Positions 33,291 through 44,099 are shown, counted from the first letter of the stretch. The stretch: DNA of 52,994 bases from an uncultured Bacteroidales bacterium (GCA_902785605.1 CACZZL010000021.1:1-52994), one strand, 5' to 3'. The notes: a model not told the origin generated them from the sequence alone. Numbers and translations: made by a program.

Positions 33291-34133
33291 AGCGTTTCTA
33301 TACGCTTTTGGAGTTACTCCTACGTGCGATTTGAAGAAGCGGTTGAAGAAGGCCACATTGTCGAATCCGAGGCTGATCGCAATCTCCTTGATCTGCAGGT
33401 TCGTGATCTTCAACTGACTCTTGGCATCGGTGATGATAGCCTCGATAATGATGTCGCCTGCCGTGCGGTCACCGACGGATTTGATGGTCGAGCACAAGTG
33501 CGGCAGTGTCAGACGCATCGCGTCCGCGTATTGGCTCACATGATGCCACTCGTGGTAATGCTTGAGCACCAGTTGGCAATAGTCCTGATAAATCTCCGTC
33601 TTACGATCCAGCGGTTTGATCAGGTACTCGTCCTGCTCGTGCGCGTACTTGGCATAACTGGTCTGCAGCAGGTTGAAGATATGCACCATCTTCTCGCTGT
33701 CCAGCATCGTCGGCTGGGCATTAAGCGCTTTCACTACGGTATCGTACATGGAGCACAGCACTTCGGCATGGTTCTGGCTGATGCTCAGCTTGGGCGAATG
33801 CAACTGCAGCGCCGACAAGGACATCTTGTTATTCACCGTGTGCTTCTCCAGGAACTGGCTGCCGAACACGATCCAGTACACCAGCGCGTCCTCCGAGAAC
33901 TCACGGATGAGCAGAAAACTGCCCGGTTCGAGCAACAGCACATCGTTCGCCTGGAAGTCATATTCGGTCACATTAATCGTCGCATGTGCAGTGCCGCGCA
34001 CTAACAAAGCATATACACCGCACTTGATCTTACACGGATAGCGACCGTACTCGTTCATCAGTTTACCACTCGCGTCACCGATCATATAATCGCCGTACGG
34101 ACAGTCAACAATAGGGATATTATTTTCGTTCAT
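33288..34133 (-). CDS. AraC-family transcriptional regulator
   Basis: A 281-residue regulator. The N-terminal half is a cupin-like sensor (VRGTAHATINVTEYDFQANDVLLLEPGSF). The C-terminal half is the double helix-turn-helix (HHVSQYADAMRLTLPHLCSTIKSV; LQIKEIAISLGFDNVAFFNRFFKSHVGVTPKAYR), the AraC signature. The ATG at 34133 (MNENNIPIVD) is used; the frame upstream reads through the promoter. The target is unknown; no sugar operon is adjacent. Confidence 0.9.
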   Translation of the reverse strand: MNENNIPIVDCPYGDYMIGDASGKLMNEYGRYPCKIKCGVYALLVRGTAHATINVTEYDFQANDVLLLEPGSFLLIREFSEDALVYWIVFGSQFLEKHTVNNKMSLSALQLHSPKLSISQNHAEVLCSMYDTVVKALNAQPTMLDSEKMVHIFNLLQTSYAKYAHEQDEYLIKPLDRKTEIYQDYCQLVLKHYHEWHHVSQYADAMRLTLPHLCSTIKSVGDRTAGDIIIEAIITDAKSQLKITNLQIKEIAISLGFDNVAFFNRFFKSHVGVTPKAYRNA

Positions 34134-34158
34134 CTTAATAATTGTATCAAAAAACGGT

Positions 34159-34190
34159 GCAAATGTACTGCTTTTTTTTGATATATGCAA
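34159..34190 (-). promoter_or_regulatory. promoter of araC-family gene
   Basis: Minus-strand TTG (34190-34188), 20 bases ending in an A-tract and GCAG, TACATTTGC (34167-34159). Confidence 0.75.
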
Positions 34191-34208
34191 ATTTTTGTAC
34201 ATAAAAAC

Positions 34209-34242
34209 ATAAAAAAAAGAAGAACCTCTTGCGAGATTCTTC
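34209..34242 (-). terminator. intrinsic terminator after rpsT
   Basis: On the minus strand GAAGAATCTC (34242-34233) pairs with GAGGTTCTTC (34228-34219) with one mismatch, followed by a run of eight T. Confidence 0.8.
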
Positions 34243-34262
34243 CGTTGACCTAATACGTATTG

Positions 34263-34517
34263 TTACGCCATCTTATTCACAAAGCGAGCCAATTTCGATT
34301 TGAGGTTAGCTGCCTTGTTGTTGTGAATGATGTGACGCTTAGCCAGTTTGTCGAGCATAGAACTTACTTTCGGCAGAGCTGCTGCAGCTGCTGCTTTGTC
34401 AGTAGTCTTGCGCAAGTCGCGCACTGCATTACGTGCGGTTTTTGCATAATAATGATTGTGTGCTTTGCGCGCTGCCGTTTGGCGAATACGCTTCAAAGAG
34501 CTTTTGTGATTTGCCAT
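34263..34517 (-). CDS. rpsT: 30S ribosomal protein S20
   Basis: An 84-residue basic three-helix ribosomal protein. [29 protein letters not shown] and [23 protein letters not shown] match S20 at both ends. It has no promoter of the usual form in its own leader and lies 179 bases behind tRNA-Glu on the same strand, so the two may be cotranscribed. A perfect palindromic repeat (34600-34629) sits in that leader. Confidence 0.95.
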   Translation of the reverse strand: MANHKSSLKRIRQTAARKAHNHYYAKTARNAVRDLRKTTDKAAAAAALPKVSSMLDKLAKRHIIHNNKAANLKSKLARFVNKMA

Positions 34518-34599
34518 CCGTTGGCATTGAGAGGATTTGCCGCTGGACTTGACTTTAGGGAAGGTCTTTATTTTGTTTCTCTTTTTTTTTATTTAGGGC

Positions 34600-34629
34600 C
34601 CCCGAAAATTTTAATTTTTGGGGAGAGCG
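34600..34629. repeat. 30-bp palindromic repeat, non-coding copy
   Basis: The 30 bases starting CCCCGAAAATTTTAATTTTT and ending GGGGAGAGCG are identical to 51252-51281 inside rdgB. The core CCCC...GGGG forms a hairpin. It lies in the tRNA-Glu/rpsT spacer. Confidence 0.8.
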
Positions 34630-34696
34630 AGAGCACGGCGAAAATTTACATGAGCGACGTAGTCGCGATTCATATTAAGCCGTAGCTCGCGCGATG

Positions 34697-34768
34697 TAGT
34701 GCCAAGGGGAATCGAACCCCTATTGCAAGAATGAAAATCTTGAGTACTAACCGTTATACGATGGCACC
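34697..34768 (-). tRNA. tRNA-Glu(UUC)
   Basis: Acceptor GGTGCCA pairs with TGGCACT (end G-U), discriminator A; anticodon loop TTTTCAT gives TTC; T-loop TTCGATT between AGGGG and CCCCT. Promoter at 34797-34828; rpsT follows on the same strand. Confidence 0.93.
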
Positions 34769-34796
34769 GCGTCGTGCTTTATCGGCGAAAAAGCGT

Positions 34797-34828
34797 GCAA
34801 AAGTACTGCTTTTTTTTTGAATACGCAA
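34797..34828 (-). promoter_or_regulatory. promoter of tRNA-Glu
   Basis: Minus-strand TTG (34828-34826), 20 bases ending in an A9-tract and GCAG, TACTTTTGC (34805-34797). Confidence 0.78.
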
Positions 34829-34866
34829 ATTTTTTTGCATTTTTTTGCATTTTTTTGTAATAAATC

Positions 34867-34898
34867 TTGTTTAAAGCGAATATTTTTTGTACCTTTGC
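34867..34898 (+). promoter_or_regulatory. promoter of lipoprotein gene 34921
   Basis: TTG at 34867, 20 bases, TACCTTTGC at 34890-34898; 22 bases before the ATG. Confidence 0.78.
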
Positions 34899-34920
34899 AG
34901 CAAAATTAATCGCTATCCCT

Positions 34921-35943
34921 ATGAAACGTCTCGTCCCTATCTTCCTCGCCTGTCTCTGCCTGACGGCATGCCAAAGAGCCACAACTACAGACAATACACC
35001 TGGGACTGGATATGCAATCGTATCTGATAGTGCTATCGTGAAATGCATTGCGGATTATTGGCGTCAAAGATACAATACCGACGAATGGTACGAAGAGGGT
35101 ATATGCCCGGCACAACAACCGGATACTTCCGGGCGTTTGTACGAAGCGTGGTATGATGTTACGGGCTATTTGGTATTAGTCAACTTGCAAGATACCACTG
35201 TTGCCGATTTCTTGGAGAAACATCCGATAATAACGCTTCCTGAATACTTAGATTTAATGGACTCCACACAAATGATTTATGAATATGATAGTAAGTATCT
35301 GACTCGTGGCGATACCATTGTCATTCAGGAATACAACAACTATGTTTTGTACAAATATGACAATTATAGCAAAGTGCATAACTCTTCCTACGACACGCTT
35401 TTGATCGAACTGTCCGAAACCAGATACCTCATGGCTGATACGTTTGTCCCCCTGTCCCACACAGATACTACCCTCCGCCATTACGACCATGTAGCGAAGT
35501 CATATTTTAACGAAAGAGACTATAACGAAAAACTATACTGGCTGCACAAGCAGATAATGGACGGGGACAGTATTCCCGATGAGCAGTTACTGGATGCTAT
35601 GCCGAAAAATTCAGACCAGTTTCTTGTGTATTACATGGAGTATTACCCGTACAATGACCGTTCTTTTGTGATTGATAGTTTGGCTGTTTCCCGCGCCAAG
35701 AACAATCCCCTTTTCCGTGACGCATACATCACCATGCTTGGGTGGGCGGATGGTTTTCCGGCAGAAATAATTGCGGAAGGTTACTGTCCGATGTTCTTCT
35801 ATTACGATTCCGTGTATTTCAGAGAAGCTGTTGCCCGCTTATCGCCTGAATGGATCGGATATTTTGAGAGCGATGACGACATATACGGCTGGCTCACATG
35901 GGTACGCGAACACAAAGACGAAATACTCAGTAGTCAGCCTTAA
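34921..35943 (+). CDS. lipoprotein of unknown function (island copy 1)
   Basis: A 340-residue predicted lipoprotein; MKRLVPIFLACLCLTAC ends in the lipidated Cys (residue 17). The mature part is acidic and Tyr/Asp-rich with no motif I recognise. The signal peptide, in DNA and protein, is nearly the same as that of the frameshifted lipoprotein at 37434 (LACLCLTAC identical), although the rest differs. The codon usage is richer in A/T than in the flanking housekeeping genes, suggesting an acquired segment. Confidence 0.7.
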   Translation: MKRLVPIFLACLCLTACQRATTTDNTPGTGYAIVSDSAIVKCIADYWRQRYNTDEWYEEGICPAQQPDTSGRLYEAWYDVTGYLVLVNLQDTTVADFLEKHPIITLPEYLDLMDSTQMIYEYDSKYLTRGDTIVIQEYNNYVLYKYDNYSKVHNSSYDTLLIELSETRYLMADTFVPLSHTDTTLRHYDHVAKSYFNERDYNEKLYWLHKQIMDGDSIPDEQLLDAMPKNSDQFLVYYMEYYPYNDRSFVIDSLAVSRAKNNPLFRDAYITMLGWADGFPAEIIAEGYCPMFFYYDSVYFREAVARLSPEWIGYFESDDDIYGWLTWVREHKDEILSSQP

Positions 35944-35986
35944 TCGGCGGAAAATGAAGAAATTTTGCATTATTTTGCTCAAAAAC

Positions 35987-36018
35987 TTGCATATATTCCA
36001 GAAATGTTGTAATTTTGC
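35987..36018 (+). promoter_or_regulatory. promoter of abiE operon
   Basis: TTG at 35987, 20 bases, TAATTTTGC at 36010-36018; 25 bases before the ATG of the antitoxin. Confidence 0.78.
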
Positions 36019-36043
36019 AGCGTTTTTGGAACGAATCGTATAG

Positions 36044-36661
36044 ATGACGTACACGCAGTTTTATAATCAATGGCATTCGTTGGGCTGTTTTTCTATCCAC
36101 CAAGTGCATGCAATTGTGCCTACTTTCAATAGGTCGAACTTGCATCAGTGGCAGCGTTCCGGCTACATAGTGCCGCTTCGTCAAGGCTGGTATGCGTTCG
36201 CGGATTACATCCAACAACCTGACTTCGCGCGGTTTATCGCCGGTAAGATATGCGCACCTTCGTATATCAGCCTGCACACGGCACTTTCGTTCTACGGCAT
36301 TATTCCCGAAGCGGTGGTAGATATAACGAGTGTAACAACACAAAAGACCTGCCGTTATGAGAACGCGTTCGGTCAGTTCAGTTACCAAACCATTCGTCCT
36401 CGACTCTTTTGGGGCTTTGAACCGAAGACCATGCGGGACGGCAAGCAATACATGATGGCAACACCCGAAAAAGCCATCATCGACCTGCTCTACCTTTATC
36501 CGCAGTATTCGACCCTCGACGAAATGCGTGAACTGCGTTTTGACGAAGATTGGATGCATGATGAACTCAACAAAAAACGCCTCTTGGAGTACACGGAACG
36601 CATCAATAGCACGATACTCACCAAACGGATACATTTATTACTAAAGGCCTACGACTTATGA
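36044..36661 (+). CDS. AbiEi-type antitoxin / transcriptional regulator
   Basis: A 205-residue protein with an N-terminal winged-helix-like DNA-binding region (about 1-75: FSIHQVHAIVPTFNRSNLHQWQRSGYIVPLRQGWYAF). The AbiEi C-terminal domain follows (CAPSYISLHTALSFYGIIPEAV, MATPEKAIIDLLYLYP). In the type IV AbiE system the antitoxin represses its own promoter and opposes the nucleotidyltransferase toxin without binding it. Its stop overlaps the toxin start (ATGA), the classical order antitoxin then toxin. Confidence 0.85.
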   Translation: MTYTQFYNQWHSLGCFSIHQVHAIVPTFNRSNLHQWQRSGYIVPLRQGWYAFADYIQQPDFARFIAGKICAPSYISLHTALSFYGIIPEAVVDITSVTTQKTCRYENAFGQFSYQTIRPRLFWGFEPKTMRDGKQYMMATPEKAIIDLLYLYPQYSTLDEMRELRFDEDWMHDELNKKRLLEYTERINSTILTKRIHLLLKAYDL

Positions 36662-37437
36662 TAGACATGGAATACATACGCGGCTTTTATCCGCCGTACA
36701 TCGCGCAGAACGCCAATTTCCAAAAGCACATGCTCAAGGAATACGTGGAGTTACTGGCGTTGGAATGGATCGCCCGGTCGCCTTATGCCGCGAAGTTAAT
36801 CTTTATCGGAGGTACAAACTTGCGCCTTATTCAAGGCATTGACCGTTTCTCCGAAGACTTGGATTTTGACTGCAAAGGGCTCAGCGAAACTGAGTTCAGG
36901 CAGATGTCGGACGAGTTAGTAAAGTACCTGCAACTGCAAGGTCTCAATGCAGAATTGCGCAATAAAGAGAACGCCCGTTTGACAGCCTTCCGCAGCAACG
37001 TCTATTTCCCGGAACTGCTCTTTGACTTGCAACTGACCGGACATCGTGAGGAGCGATTTTTGATGAAGATAGAGGCGCAAGATCAGGGCATCGATTATCC
37101 GCGTGAAATGGCAATCGTCCAACGAAACGGCTTCTCCTTCCCGGTACCTGTTCCTCCGCTGAGCGTGCTCCTTTCGATGAAACTTTGCGCCCTTCTCACC
37201 CGCCAAAAAGGCCGTGATTTCTACGACGCGCTGTTTCTGATGCAACGCACCGAGCCAGACTACGCCTTCCTTCAAAAACAGAAAGGCATCGCTAACAAGG
37301 AACAACTGTCTGCCGCGTTGCGTGAGATGGTCGCAAAAACAGACCTCAAAACCAAACAGCGCGACTTTGAGCACCTCCTCTTCGACACCCGCAAAAGTGA
37401 AACAATATTGAGATTTATAGAAACAATAGCCCTATGA
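36658..37437 (+). CDS. AbiEii-type nucleotidyltransferase toxin
   Basis: A 259-residue nucleotidyltransferase of the AbiEii/DUF1814 family. The core motif IFIGGTNLRLIQGIDRFSEDLDFD contains the GG...DxD-type catalytic residues, and a later Lys/Asp region (LLSMKLCALLTRQKGRDFYDALFLM) is family-typical. Such toxins modify tRNA or another target to halt growth, and some AbiE pairs give phage abortive infection. Overlaps both neighbours as ATGA (antitoxin before, lipoprotein after), so all three genes appear translationally coupled. Confidence 0.88.
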   Translation: MIDMEYIRGFYPPYIAQNANFQKHMLKEYVELLALEWIARSPYAAKLIFIGGTNLRLIQGIDRFSEDLDFDCKGLSETEFRQMSDELVKYLQLQGLNAELRNKENARLTAFRSNVYFPELLFDLQLTGHREERFLMKIEAQDQGIDYPREMAIVQRNGFSFPVPVPPLSVLLSMKLCALLTRQKGRDFYDALFLMQRTEPDYAFLQKQKGIANKEQLSAALREMVAKTDLKTKQRDFEHLLFDTRKSETILRFIETIAL

Positions 37438-38758
37438 AACACTTTATCCCCATCCTCCTCGCTTGTCTCTGTTTGACAGCTTGCAAAACGCAAGTAACGG
37501 AGTCTGCCGCTGAAAATGATTCGTGGCAAATGACCTGTGACACGGTGTCTCTCATCGGACAGATAGAGTTTATTCCCTTTCGGAATCAGAGGGTAATTTG
37601 TATTTCTCTTTGAAAACCGGCACGAGTCTTTCTCATTACGGCTACCAATTGGGTGACGATCAGCATTTTTGCATCACGCCCGATGGGCAGTTAAGCAAGA
37701 CGTCCAAGAAGCCCAAAACACCAAGAGAAGGACTTATCCCCTTGGCGCAAACCAAAGAGTGGGATGTCAATTATGTAGATGTAGGCGAATGGGGTAACTA
37801 TCTGAGTTTTACTGGCAAAAACAGTGAATATGTCTTTGACCAACCGGGATATCTCCGTGCGCTATTCATCCAGGATTCGGCCTTCCTTACTGTCAGCCAA
37901 TCCGCGATCGCACGCATCACGAACCCGACTTCCGGTCGTCTGATGAAAATGCCCAAAACAGGTGATATATGGGAAGACGAATACCTCTATTATGAGAATG
38001 GTGCGGAAGGACAAGAGGTCCTTTGGGTAACGAATGCATTAAAGATAGAATGGGGTGAAGCAGATACGATCATTCACGGCGCCTTTATGGTGGATGACCA
38101 ATTGATGCTGGCGATGTATATCGACGGAAACACGGGAATATATGCCTTCGACGGAAAGGATTTTCAGTTGGAATATGACCTGGGTGCGCTTTCATTGGAG
38201 GACTATTATTCTACCTTGATAAACCAATTAGATCATCCGAATTCCCTTCTAATGACCTTTACGGATTCGAATAATCGCCAAGGTATCCTGCATATCAAAG
38301 GGCATTCTATCCGTCTCATTTATTTCCGTTTCCCCGATCGCTCTTTGTCTGTAACACAAGAAGATCCTACGCTCCCGATGATCCGTTCCATGCTGGATCT
38401 GGCAACACCAACGATCACGCAAATCGATAGTATCGAACAGGTATATGGAGGTGTTTCGATGGACGAAGAGCAATACTATACCCTATTATCGGATAGTTCT
38501 TATCTGTGGCGCTCCTATAGTTACAATGATGCTACCGGCATCGTGGAATATGTGCAAATCGAACGCCGAAATCTAAACGGACATCTTCATAGGGAGGATT
38601 GGCACGAATGGCAAGATGCCTTTGTCGACGCCTTCTGGGACGAACTGTCTCCCATCGAATCCGATAATAGCAATTTCATCGCCTACCGTTCACCCCGTTT
38701 CCATCTGCGCCTTAGCAAGTTTTACTACAATCGAATGATTGTTTACTTCAGTAAATAG
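37434..38758 (+). pseudogene. frameshifted lipoprotein gene (island copy 2)
   Basis: Starts with ATG overlapping the AbiEii stop and encodes MKHFIPILLACLCLTAC, a lipoprotein signal like that at 34921. This frame stops at 37611-37613 (59 residues). The other frame is open from 37541 to 38758 and continues YSLSESEGNLYFSLKTG and 380 further residues of beta-rich, Asp/Tyr-rich sequence without its own start. The switch must lie between 37541 and 37613 and corresponds to a missing base (or two extra). It is a broken gene, a phase-variable state, or a sequencing error. No function assigned. Confidence 0.7.
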
Positions 38759-38877
38759 ACGCATAAGGGGCTTATCGGAATCGCATCGGACCAATATCGT
38801 ATCCCACCCACACCTATAATATATATTTATATATATTATCCCGTGATTTTGATTTTTTACTCGTAAAATCCCGTCTA
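38759..38877. other. AT-rich spacer
   Basis: Holds an alternating TATATAAT/ATATATTT tract around 38816-38840 and no recognisable gene or standard promoter. Separates the broken lipoprotein gene from the 116-residue reading frame. Confidence 0.5.
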
Positions 38878-39228
38878 ATGAACTGCAAAATACACCCTGT
38901 TTTATATCATTTTTACCTCCGCCTCAAAGATACACTCGGCGCGGAGATCGTGCATCGCCGCAAACGCACCTCGTCAATGTCCATAGAGGTTATTTTCTAT
39001 AGCGACGAGATGCTGGTCATGACAGGCCGTTTAAACACCCTGCCCGAGGCAGAAAAATGCGGCTACTGGATCATCTGTCGTCCGCAAACGAAACCCGATC
39101 GGATGTTCTATAAAGGTCATCGTGTGTACCAATTATTCCTCTCCCCCGTCCATCCCAAGAAACGCCGCGAAATGACCAAAATCATCACTCCGCTTCACCA
39201 GCCTGAATCAATCGCTATCGGTGCATAA
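38878..39228 (+). CDS. hypothetical protein, 116 residues
   Basis: A small basic cytosolic protein with no motif I know. Predicted strands (SSMSIEVIFYSDEMLVMTGRL) and many Lys/Arg/His residues (HRRKRTS, HPKKRREMTK) give it a nucleic-acid-binding look, which is inference only. It has no standard promoter and follows the AT-rich spacer in the accessory island. Its coding status is less certain than its neighbours'. Confidence 0.5.
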   Translation: MNCKIHPVLYHFYLRLKDTLGAEIVHRRKRTSSMSIEVIFYSDEMLVMTGRLNTLPEAEKCGYWIICRPQTKPDRMFYKGHRVYQLFLSPVHPKKRREMTKIITPLHQPESIAIGA

Positions 39229-39294
39229 AATATACCTTATTGGGGCAAAATTGCGTCAAAATGGCTAAAAACGCGAAAAAAATGGCATTCACTC

Positions 39295-39326
39295 TTGCGT
39301 ATGTCATTTTTTTTTCGTATCTTTGC
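39295..39326 (+). promoter_or_regulatory. promoter of gyrB operon
   Basis: TTG at 39295, 20 bases, TATCTTTGC at 39318-39326. The 78-base leader that follows contains a GC-rich hairpin, GCGTGC pairing with GCACGC (about 39341-39360). Confidence 0.78.
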
Positions 39327-39395
39327 AGCCGATTTTGTGCGCGCGTGCGCTTGGGCACGCTATGCGGGTACTATAATAGGAATATAATAACATAA

Positions 39396-41392
<1,997 letters not shown>

Positions 41393-41393
<1 letters not shown>

Positions 41394-41935
41394 TGAAAAT
41401 AGCAGTTTATTGTAGTGCAAAGAACAGTATCCCGGAGGAGTATCTGCAACTCGGTGATGCGGTAGGACGCTGGATAGGCGAGCACGGTCATACGCTGGTG
41501 TATGGCGGTGCTACGGGAGGTCTGATGTCACGTACGAGCAATGCGGCGAAAGCGGCGGGCGCATACGTGATCGGAGTTATCCCGCCGCGTATCAAAGCAG
41601 CCGGCCGTCTGGCTGCGCACTGCGATGAACTGATCGAGGTGGCGAACATGTCGGAGCGCAAGCAGACCATGCGGGACCAAGCCGAGGTTATCGTGTGTCT
41701 GCCGGGCAGTTACGGCACGCTGGACGAGATGATGGATGCAACCTCTTCCGCGATCGTAGGCGAGCACCACAAACCGACGCTGGTGCTCAACTACCAAGGC
41801 TTCTACGAGCCGCTCAAACAGCAGATAGCACTGATGGAACGTCTGTGCTTCATCCCGCAGCAGCAGAGCTACAAACCCGTTTTCGTAGATACACTCGAAG
41901 CGTTATACGAACAAATAGAAAATTATAAATCATAA
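41393..41935 (+). CDS. LOG family (TIGR00730) Rossmann-fold protein
   Basis: A 180-residue protein of the lysine-decarboxylase-like/LOG family, many of which hydrolyse nucleoside monophosphates such as cytokinin riboside phosphate. Motifs VYGGATGGLMSRTSNAAK and CLPGSYGTLDEMMDA are present. The usual PGGxGTxxE is PGSYGTLDE here, a Gly to Ser change in the signature. One-base overlap with gyrB suggests coupling. Confidence 0.88.
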
Positions 41936-41947
41936 ACAAACAATAGT

Positions 41948-43267
41948 ATGAATCTATTCACAGCCAGATTAACCGGTAAAATGCTCTCGACGGATGCGTT
42001 CGAGAAAGAAATTGCGGACATGCAAGCGCGTGTCAAACGTTGGCGTGCCATTGAGAAATCGCCCGAGTTGGCGGAGTACAATGAGCTGAAGAAACTCATT
42101 GAGAGTTCCGACTTCCGGGAGCGCAAGAACGAGCTCGAGAAGCGTAAGTACAAAGACACGCAAGAAGGAAAGAAGATGATGGAATACGAGGCATTAGCCA
42201 ACTCTTCCAGCATCCGCAGTTACCGTCGTGCGCTCAAAGACAAGGAGTTTCAGGACTTCCTCGTTTTCCGCGAGTCAGAGGACTTCCAGAAGATCAAGAG
42301 CCTCAAAGCGGTTCTTACCGATCCGCTGATTCGCAAGTACCGCATGTTGTACTACTCGTCGAAATACAAGAACTATCTGAAGATGCTCAATTCGCCGGAC
42401 TTGAAGCGCTTGGCTGATTTGGAGGAGGAAGTACACACGGAGGATTTCCAGAAACGTCATGCCGTATGGGCAGACAGCAAGCGCTGGTCTCACTCGGACT
42501 TGTTCCAAAAAGAGCAACGCTACGAGCAGTTGGCTAAATCGGACGACATCAAGTTCTTCTTTGAGTCCCGCAAAGAGAAGATCGACTGGGCTGAGTTGTT
42601 CCGTCCGGCTTTTGACGACGACATGTCGAGCAACAAGAACTGGAAGCCGGGTTACGGCTATGCCAGTCCGGCGATGAAAGACGGTCACTCGCGTACGTCG
42701 GAGTTACAGGCCTACAACAACGGTAAGAACACTTTCTTTGCTGAAGGACGTATGGACCTGGAGACCCGCAATGAGAGCAAAAAAGCGATCGCATGGGACG
42801 AGAAGAAAGGTTTCACGGAGCATGTGTTTGATTATACCTCGGATGTGATGAACACCAAGGACGCGTTCATGCAAGAGGAGGGTCTGTTCATGGCGAAAGT
42901 GCGCAGTCAGGGAGCAGGACACCATTTCTTCGGACTCTCTACCGGTAAACCCGGTAACCCGATGGTGGCTCTGTATCACTGCAACGGTAGCAAGCCTCAG
43001 ATGGGTCTGATTCAGGGCAACCGCACGCAAATGGTGGACCTGACCGGATTACTGCCTGCCAACTATTTCTACTTCATCTATTCCTTGCGTTGGACGAAGC
43101 ACGAGTTGATTTGGTACGTCAATAACTTGGAATTGCTCCGCTTGCCGAACCGCCTGCCGAAAGAGGCGATGTTCTTCCTCGCTCAGTCGTTCCTGCCGAG
43201 TAACGAGAAAGGCGGCGAAGGTAAGCTGAAAGTGCGTTGGGCACGCGTCTATCGCTCCGTGGAATAA
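41948..43267 (+). CDS. cytosolic protein with helical repeats and a catalytically degenerate GH16-like domain
   Basis: A 439-residue protein without a signal peptide. Residues 1 to about 215 are charged helices with loose repeats (SPELAEYNELKKLIESSDFRE, DKEFQDFLVFRESEDFQKIKS, SPDLKRLADLEEEVHTEDFQ). Residues about 220-439 resemble the GH16/laminarinase jelly roll (HSRTSELQAYNNGKNTFFAEGRMDLETR, FDYTSDVMNTKDAF, FIYSLRWTKHELIWYVNNLELLRLP, KVRWARVYRSVE). The GH16 catalytic ExDxxE is not found at the expected place (HHFFGLSTGKPGNPM). Probably a binding or structural protein; the role is unknown. Confidence 0.72.
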   Translation: MNLFTARLTGKMLSTDAFEKEIADMQARVKRWRAIEKSPELAEYNELKKLIESSDFRERKNELEKRKYKDTQEGKKMMEYEALANSSSIRSYRRALKDKEFQDFLVFRESEDFQKIKSLKAVLTDPLIRKYRMLYYSSKYKNYLKMLNSPDLKRLADLEEEVHTEDFQKRHAVWADSKRWSHSDLFQKEQRYEQLAKSDDIKFFFESRKEKIDWAELFRPAFDDDMSSNKNWKPGYGYASPAMKDGHSRTSELQAYNNGKNTFFAEGRMDLETRNESKKAIAWDEKKGFTEHVFDYTSDVMNTKDAFMQEEGLFMAKVRSQGAGHHFFGLSTGKPGNPMVALYHCNGSKPQMGLIQGNRTQMVDLTGLLPANYFYFIYSLRWTKHELIWYVNNLELLRLPNRLPKEAMFFLAQSFLPSNEKGGEGKLKVRWARVYRSVE

Positions 43268-43304
43268 ATCGTTAAATCGTAAATCGTCAAATCGTAAATC
43301 ATTT
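43264..43304. repeat. short-period repeat before kdsA (AAATCGT type)
   Basis: AAATCGTTAAATCGTAAATC continues with GTCAAATCGTAAATC. It occupies the whole spacer and is like the run inside the nfnAB gene. Confidence 0.7.
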
Positions 43305-43305
43305 T

Positions 43306-44085
43306 ATGTTCCTGATAGCCGGACCGTGTGCGATAGAGAGTAGAGATGTGGTGATGACCACTGCGGACACACTGAACAAGCTGTGTTACGAGTTGGGTGT
43401 CACACTCTATTTCAAGTCCTCGTTTGACAAGGCGAACCGAACTTCGGCTTCGCCCCGCGGGCTCGGCATGGACGAAGGGCTGCGAATCTTACAGGAAGTG
43501 AAAGAGCAGTTCGGTCTGCCTATCTTGACCGATGTGCACGAGAGTTATCAGTGTGCACCGGTCGCCGAAGTGGCGGATGTGCTGCAGATACCGGCTTTCC
43601 TCAGTCGTCAGACCGACTTGCTGCAGGCAGCTGCCGCAACAGGGCGTATCGTGAACGTGAAGAAAGGTCAGTTCATGGCTCCTTGGGACATGGGTGGGGC
43701 GATTGATAAGATAGAACAAGTGGCTCCTAATGCAGCCCGGGAAGGGCGTGTCTGGTTGACGGAACGCGGCAGTTCGTTCGGCTACGGACGACTGGTGGTC
43801 GATATGACCTCGCTGGTCGAGATGCGTCGTTTCGGATGCCCGGTCATCTTCGATGCTACTCATTCGGTGCAACAGCCTTCTTCACAGACAGGCGTAACGG
43901 GGGGAAATAGAGAGATGGTGCCTTATCTGATGCGTGCCGCGCTGGCTGTCGGCATAGACGGATTATTCATCGAGACCCATCCCAACCCGGACAACGCTAT
44001 CTCTGATGCCGCGAATCAAGTACGTCTGGCGGATATGAGAACGCTGCTGCAACAAGCATTGGAAATCAATAATATAGTTAATTAG
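43306..44085 (+). CDS. kdsA: 3-deoxy-8-phosphooctulonate synthase
   Basis: A 259-residue TIM-barrel enzyme condensing phosphoenolpyruvate with arabinose 5-phosphate to Kdo 8-phosphate for lipopolysaccharide. Family blocks: IAGPCAIES, FKSSFDKANRTS, VDVLQIPAFLSRQTDLL-like, VNVKKGQFMAPWDM, ERGSSFGYGRLVVDM, IFDATHSVQQP and FIETHPNPDNA. The start MFLIAGPCAIES is normal. Its only upstream spacer is a short-period repeat. Confidence 0.95.
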   Translation: MFLIAGPCAIESRDVVMTTADTLNKLCYELGVTLYFKSSFDKANRTSASPRGLGMDEGLRILQEVKEQFGLPILTDVHESYQCAPVAEVADVLQIPAFLSRQTDLLQAAAATGRIVNVKKGQFMAPWDMGGAIDKIEQVAPNAAREGRVWLTERGSSFGYGRLVVDMTSLVEMRRFGCPVIFDATHSVQQPSSQTGVTGGNREMVPYLMRAALAVGIDGLFIETHPNPDNAISDAANQVRLADMRTLLQQALEINNIVN

Positions 44086-44099
44086 CATCTAACACGATT

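Noticed and set aside
37434-37613. Intact 59-residue lipoprotein
   Set aside because: The sequence after the signal peptide is short and unlike a mature protein, and a long open frame continues in another phase, so a frameshifted gene is the simpler reading.
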